NCBI GenBank assembly: GCA_027347805.1
Contig: DAIEQP010000236.1
Location: 1 to 6,118, forward strand
Source: Ignavibacteria bacterium
GTDB lineage: Bacteria; Bacteroidota; Ignavibacteria; Ignavibacteriales; Melioribacteraceae
Reading direction: 5' to 3'
DNA: 6,118 bases
This document shows positions 1 to 6,118 of the stretch, piece after piece (position 1 is the stretch's first letter; each line of letters starts with the position of its first letter). The notes under the pieces were generated by a model. It had not been told where the DNA came from. It made no database searches and saw only the letters and a program-made list of their open reading frames with translations. The translations under genes were made by a program, and so were the position numbers.

Positions 1-1
1 C

Positions 2-865
2 TCACAGGGGCATTCCTACCTGCTTGTCTGCGCTATTATTTTTATGTTTGGTATTGTAGCAGCAATTGCAATCAGGTATTTGGAGAAGAAAAAATTTATA
101 AGTGAAATTACAAAGCAAAAAAATGAGGTAGAGGAATTAAACAAAAATCTAAGCGAGGCAAACAAGAAACTATATGAAATTATTTCAACACGGGACAAAT
201 TTGTATCAATAATTGCTCACGAATTGAAGAGTCCATTTAATTCTATTATCGGCTTTTCGGAAATAATTGCCGAAGAGACTAAAGAACTTTCGGATGATGA
301 AATTATTGAGTATGCAAACAGCATCAGGGATTCATCTAAAAACACACTTCTGTTGTTACAAAATTTACTGGATTGGGGCCGGGCACAAACAGGAGCGATG
401 AAAATCGATAAAGCCCCTCATTCATTATTGGAAATTGTTCTTGAAAACATCCGGTTATATAAATTGGCGGCTGAAAGGAAAAAGATAAATTTTGTTAATA
501 ATGTATCTAAAGATGTAATTGTATATGCGGACGAATCAATGGTAAGCGCAATAGTCAGAAACCTAATCGGCAATGCGATAAAATTCACAATGAGCGGAAC
601 AGTGACAATTGATGCGGTGAAATCAAACGGTTATGCGGAAGTCTCGGTTACGGATACAGGTATTGGAATATCAGAAGAAACAATTAGAAAATTGTTGCAT
701 GTTGATTCATTCTATACAACCAGAGGAACCGAAAACGAAAAAGGAACGGGGCTGGGACTAACCCTTGTGAAAGAGTTTGTTTCTAAAAATGGAGGCAAGC
801 TTAAAGTGATTAGTGAAGTTGGACAGGGAAGCAAGTTCTCTTTCACTCTTCCATTATATAAATAG
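2..865 (+). CDS. Sensor histidine kinase, C-terminal part (5' end outside window)
   Basis: Membrane-bound sensor kinase that autophosphorylates a histidine and passes the phosphate to a response regulator. The reading frame is open to the left edge, so the sensor region is missing; the ATG at 44 lies inside a membrane helix and is not the true start. The visible 287 residues show one transmembrane segment (about 6-28, ending in RYLEKKK), a coiled-coil linker (about 33-62, rich in E, K, N, L), and a HisKA dimerisation domain with the H-box AHELKSPFNS (phospho-accepting His at visible residue 73, codon 218-220). An HATPase domain follows with N-box RNLIGNAIKF (186-195), G1 box DTGIGIS (218-224) and G2 box GTGLGL (248-253). 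The region before G2 (SFYTTRGTENEKGTGLGL) is the style common in Bacteroidota-type kinases with TPR, propeller or 7TM sensors. No receiver domain follows, so the partner regulator is elsewhere. A lipid kinase gene follows 24 bases downstream in the same frame. Confidence 0.93.
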   Translation, partial: SQGHSYLLVCAIIFMFGIVAAIAIRYLEKKKFISEITKQKNEVEELNKNLSEANKKLYEIISTRDKFVSIIAHELKSPFNSIIGFSEIIAEETKELSDDEIIEYANSIRDSSKNTLLLLQNLLDWGRAQTGAMKIDKAPHSLLEIVLENIRLYKLAAERKKINFVNNVSKDVIVYADESMVSAIVRNLIGNAIKFTMSGTVTIDAVKSNGYAEVSVTDTGIGISEETIRKLLHVDSFYTTRGTENEKGTGLGLTLVKEFVSKNGGKLKVISEVGQGSKFSFTLPLYK

Positions 866-875
866 TTTTTTGATC

Positions 876-882
876 AGAAGGA
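876..882 (+). promoter_or_regulatory. Ribosome binding site deciding a TTG start
   Basis: AGAAGGA is a good Shine-Dalgarno match, seven bases before the TTG at 890. The in-frame stop TAG at 863-865 and the lack of any other start codon between it and 890 leave TTG as the only reasonable start, and the family's N-terminal strand (TISFILHG) begins directly after it. Confidence 0.75.
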
Positions 883-889
883 TTTTTTA

Positions 890-1813
890 TTGAAAACAAT
901 TTCTTTTATTCTTCACGGCAAACATCTCCACAAACATAGCATTCAAAAAGAAGCACAAGATGTTTTTGAAAATGAGTTCAATTTAATTTTCCATACAACA
1001 CAATCAAGCCGGCAGGCGGAGGAGCTTGCGCGAGAAGCTGTTAACGACGGTACAAATTATTTAATTGCTGTCGGCGGCGATGGAACGATGCACGAAGTAA
1101 TAAACGGGATAATGACCTGCTCAAAAGAAAAAAGAGAAAATTTAATAGTCGGGCTTCTTCCCGTTGGCAGCGGAAATGATTTTGCCAGATCAATGAAACT
1201 GTCTAAACAGGTAGCGGATTTATATTCAATGATTAAAAACGACAAGCACAATAAAATTGATGTTGGTATGATTGAATGCAGAAACATGAAGGATGAAAAA
1301 AAAACCGTATATTTTTCTAACATTGCTGATGTTGGTTTGGGAGCCGAGGTTGCCAAGAAAGTAAATGAAGGAAATAAAACATACGGACCAAATCTCGCAT
1401 TCTTTTCCGCTACGCTCACAACTTTTCTCGAATACAAAAAGAAAAAAGTTAGAATTACCTCCGAAGGTTTTAATTATGAAGGCAACATTCTGATTTTATG
1501 TTTGGCAAATGCAAAATACTTTGGAAGCGGTCTGGGTATAGCCCCGCACGCTGATTTTAATGATGGCAAAATTGCAATTACGCTAGCGGGTGATGTTACG
1601 CTTACAGATTATTTAAAAAATATTTTTAAAATCAGGAAATGCCAGATTGTCAATCATCCTCAAATACAATACGGCAAAGTTGATTCAATATTAGTTGAAC
1701 CCATCGGACAGCCCTGTTTAATTGAAGCAGATGGAGAAATGATAGGAAAAATTCCCCTGAAGGCGCAAATGCTGAAAGAAGAAATTAATTTTCTTACAGA
1801 TGTCCTGGAATAA
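890..1813 (+). CDS. YegS/DagK-family lipid kinase (diacylglycerol kinase-like)
   Basis: Soluble or membrane-associated kinase of the diacylglycerol kinase catalytic superfamily, which uses ATP to phosphorylate a lipid such as diacylglycerol. The 307 residues match the usual length of about 290-310. Visible motifs: the nucleotide-binding GGDGTMHEVING (62-73), PVGSGNDFAR (91-100, where many members have PxGTxND), the inter-domain SNIADVGLGAEV (143-154), GIAPHADFNDGKIAI (216-230) and the C-terminal EADGE (279-283) that contributes a conserved acidic pair. The start is TTG with a strong ribosome binding site. It lies 24 bases after the upstream histidine kinase and is probably cotranscribed with it. 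Its stop is six bases from the stop of the convergent downstream gene. An A9 run lies at 1296-1304. Assignment to the family is firm; the substrate (diacylglycerol, phosphatidylglycerol, sphingoid base or other) cannot be read from sequence, so I give no symbol. Confidence 0.93.
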   Translation: MKTISFILHGKHLHKHSIQKEAQDVFENEFNLIFHTTQSSRQAEELAREAVNDGTNYLIAVGGDGTMHEVINGIMTCSKEKRENLIVGLLPVGSGNDFARSMKLSKQVADLYSMIKNDKHNKIDVGMIECRNMKDEKKTVYFSNIADVGLGAEVAKKVNEGNKTYGPNLAFFSATLTTFLEYKKKKVRITSEGFNYEGNILILCLANAKYFGSGLGIAPHADFNDGKIAITLAGDVTLTDYLKNIFKIRKCQIVNHPQIQYGKVDSILVEPIGQPCLIEADGEMIGKIPLKAQMLKEEINFLTDVLE

Positions 1814-1819
1814 AATAGT

Positions 1820-2434
1820 TTAGCGGTTCATATATTTCCAATTTCTTGGTTTTCCTTCTTTAAGCCATTCGATTGATGTAGCCATTCTTTTGTTTCTGGT
1901 TTCATCCGTTTTTGCTTCGGTAATCCACTCAACATATTCTTTTTTGTGAGAGTATGAAAAATTATTGAATGTTTCGAATGCCGCTTTATTTTTTTTCAAT
2001 AATTTCAAAAAATAATCTGGAACAACTAGTTCTTTCTTTTCCTTCGGTTTTGATTTAACGGGTAATTTAATGCCATCGTCATTTAGCTTAGCCGCTTCCT
2101 TTAAATAAGAGATTAAAACTTTATCTGCCGGTAAATCTTTTAGTGAAGTAATTTTACCCAGATGTCCCATTGCGGTTTCGGCCTTTGCATTTTGTATTAG
2201 CTTCAGATCTTTCATCAACGCGGCTTTCCAAAATCCGATTGCGCAATGCTGTTTAAACGCGGCCATTGTGCAAAATGGACCTTTATAATCAAAACTGGCA
2301 AATCCCCATTTAATTTTTTCTTCAACATCCGGGCAGGCTTTATGAACAAGTCCTCTAAAGTGCTCCAATATTGGTTTTGCAAACTCCTGTGATTTGGCAA
2401 TATAAGCATCAATTCTTGGATCTTTTTTGCCCAT
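1820..2434 (-). CDS. DUF1801 / YdeI-OmdA family protein
   Basis: A 204-residue cytoplasmic protein with no signal peptide or membrane segment. Residues about 15-115 resemble the DUF1801 (YdhG-like) fold: the pattern IKWGFASFDYKGPFCTMAAF followed by HCAIGFWK is typical of it. A lysine/proline-rich linker (about 125-137) leads to a C-terminal YdeI/OmdA-type domain (about 138-195) recognisable by FLKLLKKNKAAFETFNNFSYSHKKEYVEWI and then TRNKRMATSIEWL. Family members have been linked to bacteriocin or stress resistance (YdeI, OmdA), but their biochemistry is not settled, so function here is unknown. The ATG at 2432-2434 is preceded on its own strand by AAAGGGA (complement of 2441-2447) at six bases. 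It is convergent with the lipid kinase and divergent from truA. Codon use and AT content look like the neighbours', with no sign of transfer. Confidence 0.85.
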   Translation of the reverse strand: MGKKDPRIDAYIAKSQEFAKPILEHFRGLVHKACPDVEEKIKWGFASFDYKGPFCTMAAFKQHCAIGFWKAALMKDLKLIQNAKAETAMGHLGKITSLKDLPADKVLISYLKEAAKLNDDGIKLPVKSKPKEKKELVVPDYFLKLLKKNKAAFETFNNFSYSHKKEYVEWITEAKTDETRNKRMATSIEWLKEGKPRNWKYMNR

Positions 2435-2453
2435 AAAATTTCCCTTTACAATA

Positions 2454-2484
2454 TTTTTGTTTTAGGAAACTCAAAATATTATTG
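2454..2484 (+). promoter_or_regulatory. Possible promoter for truA (weak)
   Basis: In the 102-base divergent gap, TTTTTG (2454-2459) is followed after 17 bases by TATTATTG (2477-2484). This is one mismatch from the Bacteroidota -7 element TAnnTTTG, and TATTAT is also 4/6 to a sigma-70 -10 box. It would give a 5' leader of roughly 45 bases. The region is very AT-rich, so chance matches are likely. I found no convincing counterpart for the leftward gene. Confidence 0.22.
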
Positions 2485-2536
2485 GTAAGAATCAAGAGAA
2501 GAGTTACTTTAATAAACACAAAAAGAAAAGAAACAT

Positions 2537-3337
2537 ATGCGGTTCAAACTTTATATTGAATTCGAAGGCACTCGATACAGCGGTTGGCAGATGCAGAAAA
2601 ACGCAAAGAGCGTTCAGGGCAAGCTTGTTGAAGTTGCAGAGAAAGTTTTTAAACAAAACAAAGTGGAAGTTCAGGGTTCAGGTAGAACCGATGCGGGTGT
2701 TCATGCAATTTGCCAGGTTGCACATATGGAAGTTAATACAATGCTTGCGCCGGAAATAATCAGAATGAAAATGAATGACGAATTACCTGCCGACATTAAT
2801 ATTCTGGAAGTTGAAAAAGCGCATCCGAAATTTCATGCGCGCCACGATGCAAAAAGCAGAAGTTATATTTATCAAATTTCAACAAGAAGAACAGCGTTTG
2901 GAAAACCGTTTGTATGGTGGATTAAAGATAATCTAAGTTTTGAAAAGATGAACAGAGCGGCTAAACTTTTTGAGGGAATGCATGATTTTGTTTCTTTTGC
3001 AGATAAAGATGAAACCGAAAAATCAACAAAAGTTTTTATTGAGCAGGTTAGTTTAAAACGGGACGGCGACATGATACTTATTCGTGTTGTCGGTTCGCAC
3101 TTTTTATGGAAACAGGTTAGACGAATGGTGGGCGTGCTTGTAGAAATAGGCCGGGGCAAACTAACCGAAAAAGATTTAATTAAATATCTGGAAAAAGATT
3201 CTAAGGAACCGGCACAATACACCGCCCCTCCAAGCGGTTTGTTTCTAGAAAAAATTACTTATGATAACCAGAAGCTGGATATAAATTTTTCGCCAATGAT
3301 AGATGTAAAATCATACATCGCTTCCAAATCAAAATAA
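2537..3337 (+). CDS. truA: tRNA pseudouridine(38-40) synthase TruA
   Basis: Cytoplasmic enzyme that converts uridine to pseudouridine at positions 38, 39 and 40 in the anticodon arm of many tRNAs. At 266 residues it matches the usual length (E. coli about 270). Family marks in order: N-terminal EFEGTRYSGWQMQ (8-20) and SVQGKL; the catalytic-loop motif GSGRTDAGVHA (47-57) with catalytic Asp52; the KSRSYIYQI region (106-114) carrying the conserved tyrosine; a second domain with HDFVSFADKD (149-158); then SHFLWKQVRRMVGVLVEIGRG (187-207) and the closing APPSGLFLEKI (230-240). All key residues are present, so it should be active. The ATG at 2537 is preceded only by the A-rich AAAAGAAAAG rather than a strong Shine-Dalgarno sequence. 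It stands alone on its strand and is convergent with the GNAT-like gene, with stops three bases apart. It is not linked to its frequent ribosomal-protein neighbours. Confidence 0.97.
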   Translation: MRFKLYIEFEGTRYSGWQMQKNAKSVQGKLVEVAEKVFKQNKVEVQGSGRTDAGVHAICQVAHMEVNTMLAPEIIRMKMNDELPADINILEVEKAHPKFHARHDAKSRSYIYQISTRRTAFGKPFVWWIKDNLSFEKMNRAAKLFEGMHDFVSFADKDETEKSTKVFIEQVSLKRDGDMILIRVVGSHFLWKQVRRMVGVLVEIGRGKLTEKDLIKYLEKDSKEPAQYTAPPSGLFLEKITYDNQKLDINFSPMIDVKSYIASKSK

Positions 3338-3340
3338 TAT

Positions 3341-4465
3341 TTATTTAAGTTCTTTTATGTAGCATCTTCTTCTTCTGTGCTGGCGTTTACCGTAGAAGCG
3401 CCATTGTGCCTGAACTTTAGAGTTTGTTTCCATTTCTGGATTAGATTCTACAACGCGGATTTTATATTTAGCAAACACTTTGTTCATGTGACAAATTAAA
3501 ATTGCATTTACGCCCTTGTCCTGATAATCTGGCCTAACGCCGGTTAAATATAAATCAGCGCGATCAGTTTTATTCATTGCCCGCAGAATGTGAATAATTC
3601 CAAACGGCAAAATTCTTCCTTTCGCCTTTTGAAATGCCCGGGACATTGAAGGCATCGTAATTCCGAAGGCAATTACTTTGTTGTTTTCGTCAAGCACTAC
3701 CGGAACAAATTCCGGTTTAATAAATCCGAAATATTGTTTTACGTACAGATCAATTTGTTTGCTCGTTAGAGGAACAAATCCGTAAATATTTGAATAAGCG
3801 GAATTAAGCACATCAAATATTTCATGCGCATAGGGAAGAAAATCTTTAGAACTTTTTGCCTTCAGCAATCGTAGTTTGTAACGCTGTTTAACAACTTCAG
3901 AGATTCGTTCAATTTTTTCTGGAATTTCGTTTGTCGGGTTAAGAAGAAATTCGATCCAGTCGTTGTCCTTTGTATAACCAAGTTTTTCAATGTGATTACT
4001 GTAGTAGGGATAATTATAAATTGTTGCAATTGTTCCCAACTCATCAAAGCCTTCAACAAGCATTCCTTCCGGATCCATATCGGTAAATCCGAGTGGTCCG
4101 TGAACAGCTTCGGCATTTTTTTCTTTTGCCCACTTCTCAACTGTTTTAATTAATTCAGCCGAAACTTCTTCGTCGTCAACAAAATCAATGTATCCGAACC
4201 GCACTAAGTTTCTATTTACTTTTTGGTTGAATGAATTGTTGATGATCGCGGCAATTCTACCTGCTAATTTTCCGTCTTTATATGCCAGCCAATATTTTGC
4301 TTCACAAAAATCAAAAGCAGGATTTTTATCTTTTCTGAAATTATTAAACTCATCCATAAACAATGGCGGAACCCAGTATTTATTTCCGGCATATAGTTTA
4401 AAAGGAAATTTGATGAATTTTTTTAAATCCCCTTTTTCAACAACTTCTTTAATCAAAACGCTCAT
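3341..4465 (-). CDS. Uncharacterised protein with two GNAT-like acyltransferase domains
   Basis: A 374-residue cytoplasmic protein with no signal peptide or membrane helix. I recognise the general type (long GNAT-like proteins common in Bacteroidota and relatives) but not a named function. The N-terminal half has the GNAT hairpin pattern YWLAYKDGKLAGRIAAIIN (58-76), then GYIDFVDDEE (91-100), an amphipathic helix (102-117) and the conserved-looking AVHGPLGFTDMDPEGMLVEGFDE (120-142), followed by NYPYYSNHIEKLGY (151-164). The C-terminal half has a second hairpin, VPVVLDENNKVIAFGITMP (254-272), then LYLTGVRPDYQDKGVNAIL (305-323), where QDKGV resembles the Q/RxxGxG/A acyl-CoA-binding loop. It ends with EMETNSKVQAQWRFYGKRQHRRRRCYIKEL, an E-x-N...F pattern with a strongly basic patch RQHRRRR (361-367). 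Substrate unknown. The ATG is preceded on its strand by AAGGA at five bases (complement of 4471-4475). Convergent with truA, divergent from the EamA gene. Confidence 0.8.
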   Translation of the reverse strand: MSVLIKEVVEKGDLKKFIKFPFKLYAGNKYWVPPLFMDEFNNFRKDKNPAFDFCEAKYWLAYKDGKLAGRIAAIINNSFNQKVNRNLVRFGYIDFVDDEEVSAELIKTVEKWAKEKNAEAVHGPLGFTDMDPEGMLVEGFDELGTIATIYNYPYYSNHIEKLGYTKDNDWIEFLLNPTNEIPEKIERISEVVKQRYKLRLLKAKSSKDFLPYAHEIFDVLNSAYSNIYGFVPLTSKQIDLYVKQYFGFIKPEFVPVVLDENNKVIAFGITMPSMSRAFQKAKGRILPFGIIHILRAMNKTDRADLYLTGVRPDYQDKGVNAILICHMNKVFAKYKIRVVESNPEMETNSKVQAQWRFYGKRQHRRRRCYIKELK

Positions 4466-4503
4466 TATTTTCCTTTTTAGTTGGCTACGGTTTAGTCGTA
4501 TGA

Positions 4504-4532
4504 AAAGATATTTTGCCCTATAAGATATCTTT
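4504..4532. repeat. Short inverted/direct repeat in divergent promoter region (candidate operator)
   Basis: AAAGATAT (4504-4511) is repeated inverted as ATATCTTT (4525-4532) across a 13-base spacer. AAGATAT also recurs as a direct repeat at 4505 and 4522, 17 bases apart, and the second copy is part of the perfect palindrome AAGATATCTT (4522-4531). TATAAG (4519-4524), a -10-like hexamer, lies between the arms. It could be an operator for a regulator of the divergent EamA and GNAT-like genes, or chance in AT-rich DNA. I could not identify a convincing -35/-10 pair in this 142-base gap on either strand. Confidence 0.3.
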
Positions 4533-4607
4533 AAAAATTCGAGAAAGAAAATTGATTTTAGAATTAGTTAACTTCGCCGACAAAATTAATTTAGGGTAGT
4601 TTTTACG

Positions 4608-5480
4608 GTGACCAACAAAATTTCTCTGTACTGGAAACCACTATTTGCGGTATTTGTTTGGGGTCTATCATTCATTGCAACAAAAAGTGTTTTGCCTGAA
4701 ATAAATCCCGAAGTAATTGTTTTTATTCGCCAAATTCTGGGAGCCTCGTTCTTGTTGGTGGTTGCTTTAAAACAAAAAAGAAGTTTTAAGATTAATCTGA
4801 AAGATCACAAATGGGTTTTTCTGCTTGCGTTAATTGCTTGTGCGCATCTTTGGATTCAGGTGACAGGGCTGCAATGGACAAGTGCTTCTAATACTGGATG
4901 GATAATTGGAATTACACCGGTATTTATGACGATACTCGCTTTGCTTTTTTTCAAAGAAAAAATTATCAGAACGCAATTGTTCGGCATCATAATTTCATTT
5001 ATCGGACTGGTTCTGTTAGTCAGTAAAGGAGATTTTACTTCATTGGATTTAATAAATAATCGTGGTGATGTTTTAATAATTTCAAGCAGTTTAACCTGGT
5101 CTATCTATTCACTTGCAAGCAAAAAAGCGACCTTAAATTATTCTCCGGTTATGACAACGCTTTACCTGTTCATAATAGTTGCCATAGTTATTTCGCCATT
5201 TGCCGTTAATCAGGAAAACATAAAAGCGATATTAAATTTGTCATTTAACGGCTGGCTAGCGATTTTATTTCTGGGAATTTTATGTTCAGGAGTTGCCTAT
5301 ACTCTTTGGGCGCAATCTCTAACAGAGATGAGTGCCTCGCGGGTAGGCGCATTTCTTTATATAGAACCGTTTGTTACATTTTTCGGATCATGGCTTCTTC
5401 TTAACGAGAAACTCACCTTAATTACGCTTGTAAGCGGGCTAATAATTATCGGGGGAGTTGTTTTGTTAAACAGGAAATAA
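4608..5480 (+). CDS. EamA/DMT-family inner-membrane transporter
   Basis: A drug/metabolite transporter superfamily protein with ten predicted membrane helices, expected to export a small metabolite or act as an amino-acid/drug exporter; the substrate cannot be inferred. The 290 residues match the usual length. Two EamA repeats are visible: about 8-138, opening with KPLFAVFVWGLSFIATK, and about 153-288. Each ends in the same signature: ASNTGWIIGITPVF...FFKEKI (93-119) in the first and ASRVGAFLYIEPFV...LLNEKLT (243-270) in the second, with the conserved Pro and Glu-Lys pair in both. The start is GTG; an in-frame TAA at 4587-4589 and no other start codon nearby make it the only good choice. AGGG (4593-4596) is a weak ribosome binding site at a rather long spacing of 11 bases. 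Single gene on its strand, convergent with the right-edge kinase (four bases between stops). Confidence 0.92.
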   Translation: MTNKISLYWKPLFAVFVWGLSFIATKSVLPEINPEVIVFIRQILGASFLLVVALKQKRSFKINLKDHKWVFLLALIACAHLWIQVTGLQWTSASNTGWIIGITPVFMTILALLFFKEKIIRTQLFGIIISFIGLVLLVSKGDFTSLDLINNRGDVLIISSSLTWSIYSLASKKATLNYSPVMTTLYLFIIVAIVISPFAVNQENIKAILNLSFNGWLAILFLGILCSGVAYTLWAQSLTEMSASRVGAFLYIEPFVTFFGSWLLLNEKLTLITLVSGLIIIGGVVLLNRK

Positions 5481-5484
5481 CCTT

Positions 5485-6118
5485 CTAAAGACGAATTGTA
5501 AATGTTGTTTCTTCGCCGGGTTTTGATTGCACCCAAATGTTTCCGCCATGCGCGCGGATTATGCTTTGTGAAATGCTCAGTCCAATACCCGAACCTTCTT
5601 GTTTTGTTGTAAAGAAGGGAATAAAAACTTTATCAAGCACATCTTCCGAAATCCCGCAGCCATTGTCGGTAACTTTTAACACAGCTCTTCCTCTCTCGTT
5701 GATTTCGGCGGATAGCAGAATATTTCCTCCTTCCGTTCTTTTTAACACGTAGGCAGAATTATTAACTAAATTAATCAGCACATGTTCGATAAGATCCGGA
5801 TCAACAATTATTTCCATATTCTCCGGAACAACTGAAACAGACAGTTGAATTTTGAAAGAAGAAATCAGCTGCTCGCTTAAAAGCCGCACACGGTAAAATA
5901 ATTCTAACACAGAAACGGTTTGAAAATTTGGTTTTGGAATTTTCGAAATGTCCCTGAACTTATTAACAAAATTAGTAAGCCCGTTACTTCTGCGCTGAAT
6001 TGTGCTTAATGCGTTTTCTATATCGCCGAGTGAATCTTTGTTAATCTTTTCCTTATTCGAATTTTTAATAATATCAGCTGCGGTTGATGCGAGAGAAGAT
6101 ATAGGCGTAATGGAGTTC
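5485..6118 (-). CDS. Sensor histidine kinase, NtrY-like, C-terminal part (5' end outside window)
   Basis: C-terminal 210 residues of a two-component sensor kinase; the frame is open through the right edge. The GTG at 5908-5910 is internal and not a real start. The first visible residues, NSITPISSLASTAAD, are the second half of an H-box of the HEI-x-NSITPISSL type seen in NtrY-like kinases, so the phospho-accepting His should lie about four codons beyond the window. Then come the second dimerisation helix (about 25-60), N-box INLVNNSAYV (115-124), G1 box DNGCGI (151-156), F-box FIPFFTTK (165-172) and G2 box GSGIGL (175-180), ending in the usual GGNIWVQSKPGEETTFTIRL. All ATP-binding boxes are intact. 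No receiver domain is fused at the C-terminus. NtrY-like kinases often sit beside an NtrC-type sigma-54 activator, which would have to be off-window to the right. Sensor domain and signal are unknown. Confidence 0.93.
   Translation of the reverse strand, partial: NSITPISSLASTAADIIKNSNKEKINKDSLGDIENALSTIQRRSNGLTNFVNKFRDISKIPKPNFQTVSVLELFYRVRLLSEQLISSFKIQLSVSVVPENMEIIVDPDLIEHVLINLVNNSAYVLKRTEGGNILLSAEINERGRAVLKVTDNGCGISEDVLDKVFIPFFTTKQEGSGIGLSISQSIIRAHGGNIWVQSKPGEETTFTIRL

Noticed and set aside
1057..1437. Open frame of 126 codons on the minus strand
   Set aside because: It is fully antisense to the conserved catalytic core of the lipid kinase, its translation resembles no family, and no ribosome binding site supports it.
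1840..1851. CCAA-TTTC-TTGG hairpin near the lipid kinase / YdeI-type convergent junction
   Set aside because: A four-base-pair AT-containing stem is too weak for an intrinsic terminator and sits within the opposing gene's coding sequence.
2872..3222. Open frame of 116 codons on the minus strand
   Set aside because: It is antisense to truA, whose motifs fully explain the region.
3221..3238. ACCGC...GCGGT inverted repeat followed by a T-rich stretch, resembling a small terminator
   Set aside because: It lies inside the conserved truA C-terminal coding motif (APPSGLF), the stem is only five base pairs, and the following bases are not a clean T-run. It is over 90 bases before the truA stop.
4188..4523. 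Open frame of 111 codons on the plus strand reaching into the divergent gap
   Set aside because: It mostly overlaps the GNAT-like gene in antisense, its hydrophobic look comes from the complement of charged codons, and it lacks family resemblance.
4466..4607. Sigma-70 or Bacteroidota-type promoters for the EamA and GNAT-like genes
   Set aside because: Isolated hexamers such as TATAAG (4519) and TAGAAT (4559) occur, but none has an acceptable partner element at proper spacing on either strand.
1..6118. CRISPR array, tRNA or rRNA genes, insertion sequence or phage signature
   Set aside because: No regularly spaced repeats, no cloverleaf-like or rRNA-like stretches in the short gaps, no transposase or integrase motifs, and no composition shift between genes.

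Overview
This is an AT-rich bacterial chromosomal window with high coding density. It holds four complete-looking genes of recognised families, one complete gene of uncertain function, and a truncated sensor histidine kinase at each edge. I see no mobile element, CRISPR array, phage gene or RNA gene. Most gene starts have visible purine-rich Shine-Dalgarno sequences (AGAAGGA, AAAGGGA, AAGGA). Protein style (GTENEKGTGLGL-type kinase, YdeI/OmdA protein, a long double-GNAT-like protein) suggests the Bacteroidota/Ignavibacteriota/Chlorobiota group, and an Ignavibacteria-like organism is my best guess. This is an inference from composition and protein flavour, not a database result.

Layout: (1) 2-865 (+), the C-terminal part of a membrane-anchored histidine kinase, followed in the same reading frame after one TAG stop by (2) 890-1813 (+), a YegS/DagK-like lipid kinase with a TTG start. 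These two probably form an operon. (3) 1820-2434 (-), a DUF1801 plus YdeI/OmdA-type protein. (4) 2537-3337 (+), tRNA pseudouridine synthase A. (5) 3341-4465 (-), a 374-residue protein that looks like two GNAT-type acyltransferase domains. (6) 4608-5480 (+), an EamA/DMT-family inner-membrane transporter with a GTG start. (7) 5485-6118 (-), the C-terminal part of an NtrY-like histidine kinase that runs off the right edge.

The most distinctive architectural feature is that strands alternate in three consecutive convergent pairs whose stop codons lie only 6, 3 and 4 bases apart. The two divergent gaps (102 and 142 bases) must carry the promoters for the four central genes. The second gap contains a small inverted/direct repeat that could be an operator. 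No gap exceeds 300 bases.

The genes do not form one pathway. They cover signal transduction (two kinases), phospholipid metabolism (lipid kinase), tRNA modification (TruA), small-molecule export (EamA) and two poorly characterised proteins. I do not see convincing evidence of a previously undescribed system. The findings are modest: gene-end geometry, a same-frame kinase/lipid-kinase junction, an uncharacterised double-GNAT protein and a candidate operator.
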